Origin: Lebetimonas sp. JH292
GTDB taxonomy: Bacteria > Campylobacterota > Campylobacteria > Campylobacterales > Nautiliaceae
Direction: 5' to 3'
Length of the DNA: 64,000 nt
Assembly (NCBI RefSeq): GCF_000523275.1
Contig: NZ_ATHQ01000002.1
Span: 22,300-86,299 of the forward strand
The stretch's first letter is position 1; each line of letters opens with the position of its first letter. A program made the position numbers and the translations under genes. Under the pieces are notes generated by a model, which searched no databases, was not told the DNA's origin, and saw nothing but the letters and a program-made list of their open reading frames with translations. Of this stretch, positions 8,146-17,056 are shown one piece after another.

Positions 8146-9437
8146 ATGCCTATGACAATTACTGAAAAAATATTTGCTCAGCATTTAGGTAGAGTTGTTA
8201 AACCTGGTGAAATTATAATGTGTGATGTTGATATGACTATAGGAAATGATATAACGACTCCAATTTCTATTAAAGCTTTTAGAGAAAGTGGAGCAAAAAA
8301 ATTAGCAAAACCTGATAATTTTGCAATAGTTTTGGACCATTTCATTCCCCCAAAAGACATTGCAAGTGCAAATCAGGCAAAAATAAACAGGGATTTTGCA
8401 TATGAGCATAATTTAAAAAATTTTTTTGATGAAAAAGATATGGGAATTGAACACAGATTATTGCCGGAAAAAGGGCTTGTAATTCCGGGGGATGTAATAA
8501 TAGGTGCTGATAGCCATACTTGTACTCACGGAGCACTTGGGGCATTTTCAACAGGTATGGGAAGTACCGATATTGCATTTTGTATGATTACAGGAAAAAG
8601 CTGGTTTAAAATACCAGAAAGCATAAAAGTGGTATTTACTGGCAAAAGAGGTGAGCACGTTTATGGAAAAGATTTAATACTTGAGTTAATCAGAAGAATA
8701 GGAGTTGCCGGGGCGTTATATAAAGCTCTTGAATTTACAGGCGAAGTAATAGAAGAATTGCCGATGGATGACAGGATGAGTTTGTGTAATATGGCTATTG
8801 AAGCGGGTGCAAAAAACGGAATTATTGCTTATGATAAAATAACTGAGAAATTTTTAAAGAAGAAAAAAAACTTAATCCATTGAGGTCTGAGCCTAAAATC
8901 CACTATTCAGATCCTGATGCTAAATATTCAAAAATAATTGAAATAGATGTAAGTAAACTTGAGCCGCTTGTTGCTTATCCATTCCTGCCAAGCAATGGAA
9001 AACCGATTAGCGTTGCTGTAAAAGATAATATTAAAATTGATCAGGTGTATATCGGAAGCTGTACAAACGGAACTTTAAGCGACCTTAGAACTGCAGCAAA
9101 CATTCTAAAAGGAAAAAAAGTTCATAAAAGAGTTAGGTTAATAGTAACGCCTGCAACCCAGAGAATTTACAAACAGGCTGAGCATGAGGGAATCCTCGAT
9201 ACGTTAATAGATGCGGGTGCTGTTGTTGCCAATCCTACCTGCGGAGCTTGTCTTGGTGGATATATGGGGATATTGGGAGACAGAGAAAGAGCTGTGGCTA
9301 CAACAAACAGAAACTTTAGAGGTAGAATGGGAAGCAGGGAAAGTGAAGTGTATCTTAGCAATTCAGCAGTAGCTGCTGCAAGTGCGATTGCAGGTAAAAT
9401 TGCTGACCCGAGGAAGTATATAGTGAGTGGTGAGTAG
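8146..9437 (+). CDS. leuC: 3-isopropylmalate dehydratase large subunit, one frameshift
   Basis: The enzyme isomerises 2- to 3-isopropylmalate in leucine synthesis, using a [4Fe-4S] cluster. Part one (8146-8883) has the aconitase-family stretches [33 protein letters not shown] and KIPESIKV. Part two (8880-9437) holds the cluster motifs IGSCTNG and [10 protein letters not shown] and the C-terminal RNFRGRMGS. Together they make the full ~425-residue LeuC. The join lies in a run of eight A (8863-8870): one missing A restores the frame as [15 protein letters not shown]. The small subunit leuD is not in the window. The leaders and all motifs are intact, so a sequencing error or a very recent change is more likely than decay. 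Confidence 0.9.
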
Positions 9438-9464
9438 TGAGTTGTGAGTGGTGCATTATGAAAT
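9421..9464. repeat. GTGAGTGGTGAGTAGTGAG-type spacer
   Basis: Degenerate repeats of (A/T)GTGAGTGG or TAGTGAGT follow leuC and lie just before the uppP ribosome site AAGGAG. TGA and TAG occur in more than one frame. Related stretches occur at 14185-14220, 39653-39675, 54163-54185 and, on the other strand, 56599-56630. Confidence 0.6.
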
Positions 9465-9475
9465 AAGGAGAATTT

Positions 9476-10255
9476 ATGAATATAATTGACAGTGTTATTT
9501 TAGGGATAGTAGAGGGAATAACAGAATTTTTGCCTATTTCTTCTACTGCCCATTTGATTATAACTTCAACCCTTTTAGGATTAAAACAAACTCTTAGCAA
9601 TGTAGCTTTTGAAGTTATTATTCAATTAGGCGCTACTCTTGCAATTGTTATGATTTATCTAAATAAAATTAATTTTAAAGAATTTGAACTCTGGAAAAAA
9701 GTAATTTTAGCTTTTTTACCTCTTGCAGTTATAGGATTTCTTCTTAGACATCAAATAAAAGAGCTTTTTACGGTTACAACTGCAGCCTGGATGTTTATAA
9801 TAGGCGGGATTGTCTTTTTTATAGTTGAAAAACTGTATAATGAAGAAAATAAAATAGATGATGTTGAAAAAGTTAGCTACAAACAGGCGTTTATAATAGG
9901 TGTTTTTCAGGTATTTGCCTTAATTCCGGGCACCAGCAGGAGCGGTGCTACTATTGTAGGCGGAATGCTGGGCGGCCTTAGACGAAAAACGGCGGCGGAT
10001 TTCAGTTTTTTGCTTGCAATTCCCACAATGTTTGCGGCAAGCGGATATGAATTTGTAAAAAACATCTCTTCTTTTAAAGACCAAAACGGCTTAATTTTGG
10101 CTGTTGGATTTATTATAAGTTTTATTTCAGCCTATATTGCCGTTAAATGGTTTTTAAAATTTGTTGAAAAATATACGCTTATTCCCTTTGGAGTTTACAG
10201 GATTGTTTTTGGACTGGCTCTGATTTATTTGATTCACATAGGATTTATTGCATGA
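9476..10255 (+). CDS. uppP: Undecaprenyl-diphosphatase
   Basis: The protein dephosphorylates undecaprenyl pyrophosphate to recycle the lipid carrier for peptidoglycan and other glycans. The 259 residues and about eight membrane helices match UppP/BacA. Active-site motifs are [17 protein letters not shown] at the N-terminus and [10 protein letters not shown] in the middle. The ATG follows AAGGAGAATTT. The stop overlaps the start of the broken permease gene (ATGA). Another cell-wall gene, PBP1A, is at 30-32 kb. Confidence 0.95.
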   Translation: MNIIDSVILGIVEGITEFLPISSTAHLIITSTLLGLKQTLSNVAFEVIIQLGATLAIVMIYLNKINFKEFELWKKVILAFLPLAVIGFLLRHQIKELFTVTTAAWMFIIGGIVFFIVEKLYNEENKIDDVEKVSYKQAFIIGVFQVFALIPGTSRSGATIVGGMLGGLRRKTAADFSFLLAIPTMFAASGYEFVKNISSFKDQNGLILAVGFIISFISAYIAVKWFLKFVEKYTLIPFGVYRIVFGLALIYLIHIGFIA

Positions 10256-11510
10256 AGAAAATAGGATTTTGGGAAGCCTATTCCATAGGTATCGGCGGTA
10301 TGATAGGAGGCGGTATTTTTGCCGTTTTGGGACTTACAATCCGGCGGGGCTCCAATTTCATTTATTTTTGCGGGCATTATAGCCCTTATAACTTCTTATT
10401 CATATGCCAAGCTTTCTGTCAGATACCCATCAGAAGGCGGAACGGTTGAATTCTTGGTGAGGGCTTTTAAAAATAACCTGTTTACAGGTCTGCTTTGTTT
10501 TTAGGCGGTGAAATGGATTTGGCCAAAAAAATATTTATAGTTATAGTAATTTCATTTTTTACCATAATTAATTTTTTTGGTGCATATGGAGAGTTTATTA
10601 AATTTAATGACAGGCGGTCTTATAATATTTTTAGCTTATGAGGGGTTTGAACTTATCGCAAATACAGCCCAGGATGTGGAAGATCCTGAAAAAACACTTC
10701 CAAAAGCCTTTTACGCAGCTGTGTCTACAACTATTTTTATTTACGTTTTAGTCAGTATTGTAAAGGTAGCAAATGTATCTTACGAAGATGTTCAAAAATA
10801 CCAGGATTATGTCTTGGCTGTGGCGGCCAAACCTTTTTTGGGAAAAGCGGGATTTATATTAATAGGAATTGCCGCACTTCTATCCACTTCTTCCGCTATT
10901 AACGCCACATTATACGGGAGTGCCAGGGTCAGTTATCTGATAGCCAAATTTGGGGAACTTCCAAAAAATTTAACTAAAAATATCTGGAAACACGGAACCG
11001 AGGGTCTTTTAATCGGAAAATATTTCAATTGCAGGAAGTCTGGGATTTTTTTTTCTTTTGTTAATCTTGCCAATTTTAAACTTTCAAAATACACAGATTC
11101 TAATCCTTTTATACCGTTGGCTGGATTTTTAGTTTCTTTAGTTTCTATCATTACTTTAATATCTTATAATTTAAAAACAAATCCTAATTCCCTTGCTTCA
11201 TCCTTTGTAGTGTTGGTGCTTACTTTTTTGTTTGAGGTCGCTTACAGGTTTTTTACAGACGTGAGGCTTAAAGAAACTGTTGTGCTGAAAAATATAAAGA
11301 AAAAATTTCATCCGCCGTTAAAAACAGTGTTTCTGATTCTGAAGTTTATCTTGTGGGTAAATATATGATAAATTAAAAGTGGAAAAAATAAACAGTGCCG
11401 TGGAAAAAATAGAAAAAGATTTGAATTTACCGATATATAGCCCCTTTAATATTAAAGTTTTAAATAAATCTCAAAAAAATCAACTTCCAAAAGAAAATAA
11501 AAAACTATGA
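10252..11510 (+). pseudogene. APC-family amino-acid permease, broken
   Basis: It opens with FWEAYSIGIGGMIGGGIFAV, the APC superfamily helix-1 motif, then breaks after about 28 codons. The next frame (from 10319) gives ISFIFAGIIALITSYSYAKL and ends at 10504. A third piece from 10577 has AYEGFELIANTAQDVEDPEK (helix 6 to loop) and later helices, ending at 11368. The central helices (about 3-5) are missing, so there is a real deletion as well as frameshifts. A tail in other frames (SDSEVYLVGK, then INSAVEKIEKDLNLPIY) runs to the TGA at 11508-11510, which overlaps the next start; it resembles a small nucleotidyltransferase-like appendix, but that is only a guess. Confidence 0.82.
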
Positions 11511-12478
11511 ATTATTTAGTGCCTGAATGGGAAAAGCAAAGTTTTGTACAACTTGTTTTTCCACATAAAGAAACTGACTGGATATGTTGTTTAAATGAAG
11601 CACTAAAGACTTTCACTGAAATTGCGTATGCAATTGCTCAGTTTCAAAAGGTGTTAATCTGCTATTGGGATGAAAATACGATAAAACATTTAAAACATAA
11701 AAATTTTATTTTTAAAAAAATTCAAAACAATGACACATGGGCAAGAGATTTTGGAGCTATAAGTATAAAAATAGATAATAAAATTAAACTTCTTGATTTT
11801 AAATTTAACGGATGGGGGTTAGAATTTCCAAGTAATTATGATAATTTAATTAGTAGAAAAATTTTTCAAATACACAAAAGTTATAATTTTGTTTTAGAGG
11901 GTGGAAGCATAGATACAAACGGGGAAGTTTTACTTACCACATCTAAGTGTCTGCTTGAAGAAAACAGAAATTATCCGATGAGTAAAACTGAGATTGAAAG
12001 TTTTTTAAAAAGTGAACTTTTTGTAAAAGAAGTTATTTGGCTTAATCACGGATTTTTGGAAGGGGATGATACAGATTCACATATTGACACTCTTGCAAGA
12101 TTTGTAAATAAAGATACGATAGTTTACTCTTTATGTGAAGATAAAAATGATATTCACTATAATGAACTTAAAAAAATGGAAAAAGAGCTTAAAAAAACAA
12201 AGTTTAATTTAATCCCTCTACCTCTTCCTTCTCCTAAAATATATGAAGGTGAGAGACTTCCTGCAACGTATGTCAATTTTTTAATAATAAACAATGCGGT
12301 GCTGCTTCCTGTTTATGAGGATGAAAAAGACAAATATGTTTATGATTTGTTTTGCGAAATTTTTCCGGACAGGGAAATAATTCCTATTAATGCAAATGTG
12401 TTAATCAGACAGCATGGAAGTGTTCACTGTATAAGTAAAGAGTATTTTAATGAACCTGAGCAAATTATCATTAGATGA
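11507..12478 (+). CDS. aguA: Agmatine deiminase (peptidyl-arginine deiminase family)
   Basis: The family hydrolyses agmatine to N-carbamoylputrescine, a route to putrescine. The 323 residues show the PAD-family motifs in order: DTWARDFGAI, KFNGWG, LEGGSIDTNG, GDDTDSHIDTLARF (catalytic Asp/His) and near the C-terminus HGSVHCIS with the catalytic cysteine at 308. The protein is slightly shorter than plant-type enzymes (~370) but complete. nspC, another polyamine gene, lies 3.5 kb downstream. The ATG overlaps the end of the broken permease. Arginine deiminase-like activity on other substrates cannot be excluded. Confidence 0.88.
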   Translation: MNYLVPEWEKQSFVQLVFPHKETDWICCLNEALKTFTEIAYAIAQFQKVLICYWDENTIKHLKHKNFIFKKIQNNDTWARDFGAISIKIDNKIKLLDFKFNGWGLEFPSNYDNLISRKIFQIHKSYNFVLEGGSIDTNGEVLLTTSKCLLEENRNYPMSKTEIESFLKSELFVKEVIWLNHGFLEGDDTDSHIDTLARFVNKDTIVYSLCEDKNDIHYNELKKMEKELKKTKFNLIPLPLPSPKIYEGERLPATYVNFLIINNAVLLPVYEDEKDKYVYDLFCEIFPDREIIPINANVLIRQHGSVHCISKEYFNEPEQIIIR

Positions 12479-12839
12479 GCTAAAAGAGCTGCTTGAAGAG
12501 GTAAAAGCTGAGATTAAAAAAAGAAAAACAAATTGGTTTTCTTTTAAAACTCCCAAATGTTTTAACCCTTTAAAACACGGTCCGGCTTACATTGCAAAAC
12601 TTTATATGGTGGATGAGCGGATTGAGAGGGAATTTTTTAACGACAATGGAAAAGAATGGTGTAAAAAGAAAAAATATTACAAAACTTCGTGGGATGTTGA
12701 GCTTAATGAAGGCGATGTAATTGAATGCAGGCTTGAAAACGGGGGCAAATTTGACAAAAGAGAGTGGTATATAGTGGAAAATGGAGAATTACAACCTCTT
12801 AGCGATTTAAGCGAGGCTATTGAAAAACTTAAAAACTAA
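12450..12839 (+). CDS. Hypothetical protein, lysine-rich
   Basis: Not recognised. The 129-residue soluble protein begins with a leucine/lysine-rich helix (LDELKELLEEVKAEIKKRK) and continues with a tryptophan- and charge-rich region containing WCKKKKYYKTSWDVEL and WYIVENGELQPL. There is no signal peptide or membrane segment. The start lies 29 bases inside the agmatine deiminase gene, which suggests co-translation. The stop is directly before palindromic repeat copy 2. Codon use looks like its neighbours, and the frame is long and unbroken, so it is probably a real gene. Confidence 0.7.
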   Translation: MNLSKLSLDELKELLEEVKAEIKKRKTNWFSFKTPKCFNPLKHGPAYIAKLYMVDERIEREFFNDNGKEWCKKKKYYKTSWDVELNEGDVIECRLENGGKFDKREWYIVENGELQPLSDLSEAIEKLKN

Positions 12840-12851
12840 TAGTTAGTAAAA

Positions 12852-13025
12852 AACTACAAAGATAAAAATATTACAGCTCAATGCTTCATTTTGCTAACGC
12901 ACCATTCAAATTTTGCTAAAAATTGCAAACAGCTACGCAGCCCTTACGGGTTAAATGCAATTTTTTAACGCAAAATTTTCGTTAAATTCCGCAACGCTGT
13001 AATATTTTTACTTTTTCGTTATTTA
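12852..13025. repeat. Palindromic intergenic repeat, copy 2 (~174 bp)
   Basis: Second copy of the element at 6969-7141. The terminal inverted repeats are perfect here: AAAAATATTACAGC at 12864-12877 and GCTGTAATATTTTT at 12996-13009. Inner arms AAATTTTGCTAAAAATTGCA and TGCAATTTTTTAACGCAAAA pair, and CCCTTACGGG forms the tip. It fills the gap between two convergent genes, and its last bases contain the stop codon of the cupin gene (13019-13021). Differences from copy 1 in the tip (CCCTAAGGG versus CCCTTACGGG) keep the pairing. Confidence 0.87.
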
Positions 13026-13330
13026 AAAGTATTATATATATGAATAGCAAGCCAGATGGCAATTTTTTTGGTTTTTAAAAGAGTATGCGGTGTATTTGCA
13101 GGAATAAATAAAGTATCTCCACTTTTTAGCTTTTTAACAACTCCGTTTATTTCTATTTTGGCACATCCTTTTAGTAAAACCACAAATTCATCCTCTTTTT
13201 GAATAAAAGTTTGTGGTGTTTTTAGAGTGTTTGAGATAATTTTTTTAATTTCAATGTTTTTGTGTTTTAATAAAGTTTTAAATAGTTCGTTGTCAATTTC
13301 TGGTAATTTTTCTATTTCGTAAATATTCAT
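13019..13330 (-). CDS. Cupin-domain protein
   Basis: The 103-residue protein is a single small cupin barrel: FVVLLKGCAKIEINGVVKKLKSG style strands, then GDTLFIPANTPHTLLKT, matching cupin motifs 1 and 2 (G-D-x-x-x-I-P and the metal His before L). Such proteins bind a metal and act as small isomerases, dioxygenases or sensors; the exact role cannot be read. The start lies 38 bases within the end of mqnA, so the two are probably one transcription unit. The stop codon is inside the edge of the palindromic repeat. Confidence 0.78.
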   Translation of the reverse strand: MNIYEIEKLPEIDNELFKTLLKHKNIEIKKIISNTLKTPQTFIQKEDEFVVLLKGCAKIEINGVVKKLKSGDTLFIPANTPHTLLKTKKIAIWLAIHIYNTFK

Positions 13331-13930
13331 CTGATTTTCTCCAAAACAGTTTAAGGGCTTTTTTCTCCCTCCATCCGAGAGGATAATAAATAATATTGTC
13401 TAAATAATCTTTTGCCTCTTTTGTGGAAATTCCAAGTCTTGTAGCATATTTTTTAAGTGTAAGAAAAGGCACTTTTTGTTTTTTTCTTAAAAATTTATTT
13501 ATCAGTTTTTTATATTCTTTTTGGTTTTTATTTGCGCAAAAAAGAGCAAATACAAAAGGAAGTTTATATTTTTGATACCAAATTTCGGCTAAATCAATGC
13601 AGTTTTTTTCCCTGAAAGCTTTGTCTCCTATTACAACCTGCCCTTTTAAATTTAAAACATTTTTTAACATATTGGATGTTTCGCTTTCAGTATCCATCCC
13701 TTCTCCCGGGCACAATAGAACCGTTTTTACTTTTCTTTTTGCTACAATCCCCGCATCAAAACATTGTTGTTTTTTGCCCGGATGGAAGAGATAAAGGCGG
13801 CTTCGATTTTTCTTTTTTTATATAATTGATTTATATTTGAAGGAACGCCCTTTATCATAAATATATTATTTTTTTTCAAAAATTGGTAAAATGGTAAAAG
13901 GTTTAAATAATTGATATGACCGATTTTCAT
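13293..13930 (-). CDS. mqnA: Chorismate dehydratase (futalosine menaquinone pathway), one frameshift
   Basis: MqnA dehydrates chorismate as the first step of the futalosine route to menaquinone used by Campylobacterota. The start at 13930 reads MKIGHINYLNLLPFYQFLKK and follows AAAAAAAGG. VPSNINQLYKKRKIEAAFIS and SSIRA follow, then the frame breaks. The remainder (LLCPGEGMDTESETSNML, FVFALFCANK, YYPLGWREKKALKLFW) continues in another frame, with QQCFDAGIVAKRKVKT as the bridge. The shift falls in a run of six T at 13770-13775. After correction the protein is ~212 residues, close to family size. Either a sequence error or a recent mutation. Confidence 0.85.
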
Positions 13931-13947
13931 ATTGACCTTTTTTTGAA

Positions 13948-13953
13948 ATTTTA
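13948..13953 (-). promoter_or_regulatory. Extended -10 promoter of mqnA
   Basis: On the minus strand TGTTAAAAT ends 17 nt before the mqnA ATG at 13930, with AAAAAAAGG between. Confidence 0.5.
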
Positions 13954-13968
13954 ACATAAAGGAATCAA

Positions 13969-14190
13969 ATGGTAAAAGTAGAATTTTTAGGACCAATTAA
14001 CAAAAAAGCCATAGAAGTGGAAGTTAAGAGTCTAAAAGAATTAAGAGAAATTTTGAATAAAGACAAAAATTTAAAAAAATGGCTTGAAAATTCGGCTGTA
14101 GCTTTAAATGATAAATTGATTAATACGCTTGAAATAGAATTAAAAGACGGAGATAAAATATCTATTTTACCCCCTGTTTGCGGTGGGTGA
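13969..14190 (+). CDS. moaD: Molybdopterin synthase sulfur carrier subunit
   Basis: The 73-residue protein has the ubiquitin-like MoaD/ThiS fold pattern and ends in PPVCGG. The terminal Gly-Gly is the site that carries thiocarboxylate sulfur to MoaE for molybdopterin synthesis. moaE and moeA follow directly, which favours MoaD over ThiS. The ATG follows AAAGGAATCAA. Start-to-start it is divergent from mqnA with 38 bases between. Confidence 0.9.
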   Translation: MVKVEFLGPINKKAIEVEVKSLKELREILNKDKNLKKWLENSAVALNDKLINTLEIELKDGDKISILPPVCGG

Positions 14191-14249
14191 AATAGTGAGT
14201 GGTGAGTAGTGAGTGGAGAATGCAAAATAAAGTGAAAAATGAAAGGAAT
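14185..14249. repeat. GTGAGTGG-type and AAAGTGAAAAATGAAA spacer
   Basis: GTGAGTGGTGAGTAGTGAGT follows the moaD stop and is joined to AAAGTGAAAAATGAAAGG just before moaE. The two spacer types of this window sit here side by side. An open frame from a GTG at 14199 crosses it, but this is low-complexity sequence. Confidence 0.55.
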
Positions 14250-14681
14250 ATGATGGTTGAGGTTTTTAAAGGCGGTGTTCCCGTAATTGAAACGCTTGAG
14301 AGATGGTATGAAAATTTTAAATTGGAAGGTTTTGGCGCAATGATTCCGTTTATCGGCATAGTCAGACCCGATAAAGGGATTGATGGGCTTAGTTTTGATT
14401 TATATCTTCCTATGCTGAATCAGTGGTTTAAAAAATGGACAAATTTGGAAGATGCGAAAATAATGATGGCCCACAGTTTTGGTGACGTTATGGTGGGGGA
14501 AACAAGCTTTTTGTGTGCGGTTTTTACAAAACACAGGCGTGAGGGCTTTAAATATTTAGAAGAATTTGTAGAAGATTTTAAAGCAAATGCACCAATTTGG
14601 AAATATGATTTAATTAATGGGAAAAGGGTTTTTGCAAGCGATAGGGCAAAACCACTGCCACAGGCTGGGATACTTAGATAG
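14250..14681 (+). CDS. moaE: Molybdopterin synthase catalytic subunit
   Basis: The large subunit inserts sulfur from MoaD into precursor Z. From ATG 14250 the protein is 143 residues (family ~140-150). Visible family parts are GAMIPFIGIVR, AHSFGDVMVGETSFLCAVF (the strand equivalent to HR-hG-h-x-x-GE), KHRREGFKYLEEFVEDFKANAPIWK with the conserved KxxxPIWK lysines. The start at 14250 follows GAAAGGA; an earlier GTG at 14199 would add 17 residues translated from spacer repeat and is less likely. Sits between moaD and moeA. Confidence 0.88.
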   Translation: MMVEVFKGGVPVIETLERWYENFKLEGFGAMIPFIGIVRPDKGIDGLSFDLYLPMLNQWFKKWTNLEDAKIMMAHSFGDVMVGETSFLCAVFTKHRREGFKYLEEFVEDFKANAPIWKYDLINGKRVFASDRAKPLPQAGILR

Positions 14682-14722
14682 TTAAAAGTTAAAAATGAAA
14701 AGTTTAAAATTAAGGAGATAAA

Positions 14723-15913
14723 ATGGCACATATAAGTTTTGAAGAGTCACAAAGAATTTTAAAAGAGAATTTACCAGAAGTTAAAGATATTGAAAAAGTT
14801 TTTTTGGATAACGCCCTGAATAGAATTTTAGCCCAAGATATAGTAGCAAAATATGACAATCCTTATATGCCGACCGCTTCTATGGACGGGTATGCAATAA
14901 AATATGACGACATCGACAAAGAAATAAAAATAATAGGCAAAAACCCTGCCGGAAGTTTTGAATTTAATAAAATAAGTAACGGCGAAACCGTTAAAACATT
15001 TACAGGTTCGTTTATGCCGGAAGGGAGTGATACTCTTGTCCCTATTGAAAATGTTGAAGTTATAAATGACAGATTAATAATAAAAGAAAAAGTTGAAAAA
15101 GGGTATTCAGTGAGACCTGTGGGGGAGGATTTTAAAAAAGGGGAAATTTTATTAAAAAAAGGGACTATAATAAAAGCCGGTGAAATTGGCGTTTTGGCAA
15201 GTTTAGGAATAAGCAGCGTATATGTGGTAAGAAAACCTGTTGTTTCAATTATTACCACCGGGGAGGAAATTGCAGATATTAATGATGAAGTAAGGCTTGG
15301 GCAAATCAGAAGCTCCAATAATTATACCCTGAATGCTCTTGCACGAAGTTTGGGGTATGAATCTCATAATTTGGGAATTGCTGGGGATAAAAAAAATGAA
15401 ATAAAAGAAAAAATTTTAAATGCGCTTGATTCAAGTGATATTGTTGTTACCACGGGGGGTGTCAGTGTGGGGGATTTTGATTTTGTAAAAGAAGTTACGG
15501 GTGAATTTGATGTTTTGTTTCACGGGGTCAATATAAAGCCTGGCCAGTGGATTATGGTGGCAAGGGCCGGCAGTAAATATATAGTTTCGCTTCCAGGGTT
15601 TCCATACAGTTCGTTTGTTACGTTTCTTTTGTATGTTGCTCCTATTGCCGACAGTTTTGAAAATAAAAAATCTGTTGAATTCTTAAGTGCAACTCTAAGG
15701 GATGATTTTAAAAAGGTTTTTAAAAAAACACAGTTTGTTGCTGTGAATTTATCTTTTGAAAATGGTAAATATATTGTAGATATTAGAGGTAAAAAAAGCG
15801 GCAGCAGTGCCATTTTGACCAATCTTATAACAACAAAGGCCCTGATGTGGCTTGATGAGGGGCTTTATGAATTAAAAGCGGGAAGCGAAGTTAGAATTAT
15901 TAAATTTTATTAA
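14723..15913 (+). CDS. moeA: Molybdopterin molybdenumtransferase
   Basis: MoeA inserts molybdate into adenylylated molybdopterin. The 396 residues show the usual order: PTASMDGYAIKYDD, PVGEDFKKGEILLKKGT, then the MogA-like domain with SIITTGEEI, GQIRSSNNYTL, TTGGVSVGDFDFVKE and LPGFPYSSFVTF. The C-terminal domain IV is present. The ATG has AAGGAGATAAA. It completes a moaD-moaE-moeA unit, indicating that the organism makes molybdenum or tungsten enzymes, such as nitrate reductase or formate dehydrogenase, encoded elsewhere. Confidence 0.94.
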   Translation: MAHISFEESQRILKENLPEVKDIEKVFLDNALNRILAQDIVAKYDNPYMPTASMDGYAIKYDDIDKEIKIIGKNPAGSFEFNKISNGETVKTFTGSFMPEGSDTLVPIENVEVINDRLIIKEKVEKGYSVRPVGEDFKKGEILLKKGTIIKAGEIGVLASLGISSVYVVRKPVVSIITTGEEIADINDEVRLGQIRSSNNYTLNALARSLGYESHNLGIAGDKKNEIKEKILNALDSSDIVVTTGGVSVGDFDFVKEVTGEFDVLFHGVNIKPGQWIMVARAGSKYIVSLPGFPYSSFVTFLLYVAPIADSFENKKSVEFLSATLRDDFKKVFKKTQFVAVNLSFENGKYIVDIRGKKSGSSAILTNLITTKALMWLDEGLYELKAGSEVRIIKFY

Positions 15914-15924
15914 AAAGGATTTAA

Positions 15925-17037
15925 ATGATAAAAACTCCGGCTTATATAATAGAAGAAGAAAAATTAGAAAACAATTTAAAAATACTTGAATATGTACAAA
16001 AACAGGCAAATTGTAAAATACTTTTGGCTCTTAAAGGATATGCCGCATGGTCTACATTTGATTTATTGGAAAAATATTTAAGCGGAGCTACCGCGAGCGG
16101 TCTTTGGGAAGCAAAGCTTGGGAATATGAAACCCTGGGAAGTTCATACCTACTCACCAGCATATAAAGAAGATGAAATAGATGAAATAGCCGATATTTCC
16201 CATACAGTTGTTTTTAATTCATTTAATCAGCTTGAAAGATTTGAAAACAGGGTTAAGGATAAAGCTTTAATAGGGCTTAGGATAAATCCCGGTGTTTCAA
16301 GCGCCCCTGTGGCGCTTTACGACCCTTGTGCCCCTTTTAGCCGTCTTGGAATTACAAAGGAAAATTTTAAAGCAAATAAATTAAAAAATATAAGCGGTCT
16401 GCATTTTCATGCTCTCTGCGAGCAGTTAGACACTGCTTTGGAGAAAACTCTTGAAGGGTTTGAGAACAATTTCGGTGAATACATTAAAGATATGGAATGG
16501 GTAAATTTTGGTGGGGGTCATCATATTACAAGAAAAGAATATAATGTTGAAAATTTAATAAAATTAATTAAGGAATTTAAAAACCGTTATCCTAATATCA
16601 AAGATGTTTATCTCGAACCGGGCGAAGCGGTAGGGCTAAATGCAGGATATCTTGAAACAGAGGTGCTTGATATAATTGATAACGGAATGAAAATAGCAAT
16701 TCTTGACACTTCGGCGGAAGCCCATATGCCTGATGTCCTTGCTATGCCTTACCGCCCGGAAGTTAGAGGCGCTGGAAAAGGGGGTGAGAAAAAATATACT
16801 TACAGGTTTGGTGGAGTTACATGTTTGGCCGGCGATGTCATAGGAGATTATAGCTTTGATGAGCCTCTAAAAGTAGGAGATAGGGTTATATTTGAAGATA
16901 TGGCAATTTATACTTATGTGAAAAACACTGCATTTAACGGGGTAAGACTTCCTTCAATTGTAATAAAAAGAAAAAATGGAGAGTTTTTTGTATCCCGTGA
17001 ATTTCATTACGAGGATTTCAGGGATAGGCTCAGTTGA
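15925..17037 (+). CDS. nspC: Carboxynorspermidine decarboxylase
   Basis: The PLP enzyme (alanine-racemase fold, group IV decarboxylases) makes norspermidine or spermidine from the carboxy form. The 370 residues begin with TPAYIIEEEKLENNLKIL; the PLP lysine is K37 in LALKGYAAW; later come LHFHALCEQ, NFGGGHHITRKEY, LEPGEAVG and CLAGDVIGDY, all family features (Cys of the second active site in C-L-A-G-D). Eleven bases separate it from moeA. The partner dehydrogenase is not in the window. Consistent with the spermidine pathway of Campylobacterota. Confidence 0.93.
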   Translation: MIKTPAYIIEEEKLENNLKILEYVQKQANCKILLALKGYAAWSTFDLLEKYLSGATASGLWEAKLGNMKPWEVHTYSPAYKEDEIDEIADISHTVVFNSFNQLERFENRVKDKALIGLRINPGVSSAPVALYDPCAPFSRLGITKENFKANKLKNISGLHFHALCEQLDTALEKTLEGFENNFGEYIKDMEWVNFGGGHHITRKEYNVENLIKLIKEFKNRYPNIKDVYLEPGEAVGLNAGYLETEVLDIIDNGMKIAILDTSAEAHMPDVLAMPYRPEVRGAGKGGEKKYTYRFGGVTCLAGDVIGDYSFDEPLKVGDRVIFEDMAIYTYVKNTAFNGVRLPSIVIKRKNGEFFVSREFHYEDFRDRLS

Positions 17038-17056
17038 TTTTTTAATAAATAATTAA

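Noticed and set aside
12852..13025. Palindromic repeat as a simple rho-independent terminator
   Set aside because: It is ~174 bp with long internal arms and a near-copy elsewhere, far larger than a terminator, although it might also stop transcription.
14199..14249. N-terminal extension of MoaE from a GTG at 14199
   Set aside because: The added residues come from low-complexity spacer repeat, and ATG 14250 has its own GAAAGGA site.
14863..15318. 151-residue minus-strand ORF opposite moeA
   Set aside because: Shadow frame of moeA with Ser/Ile/Pro bias typical of antisense reading.
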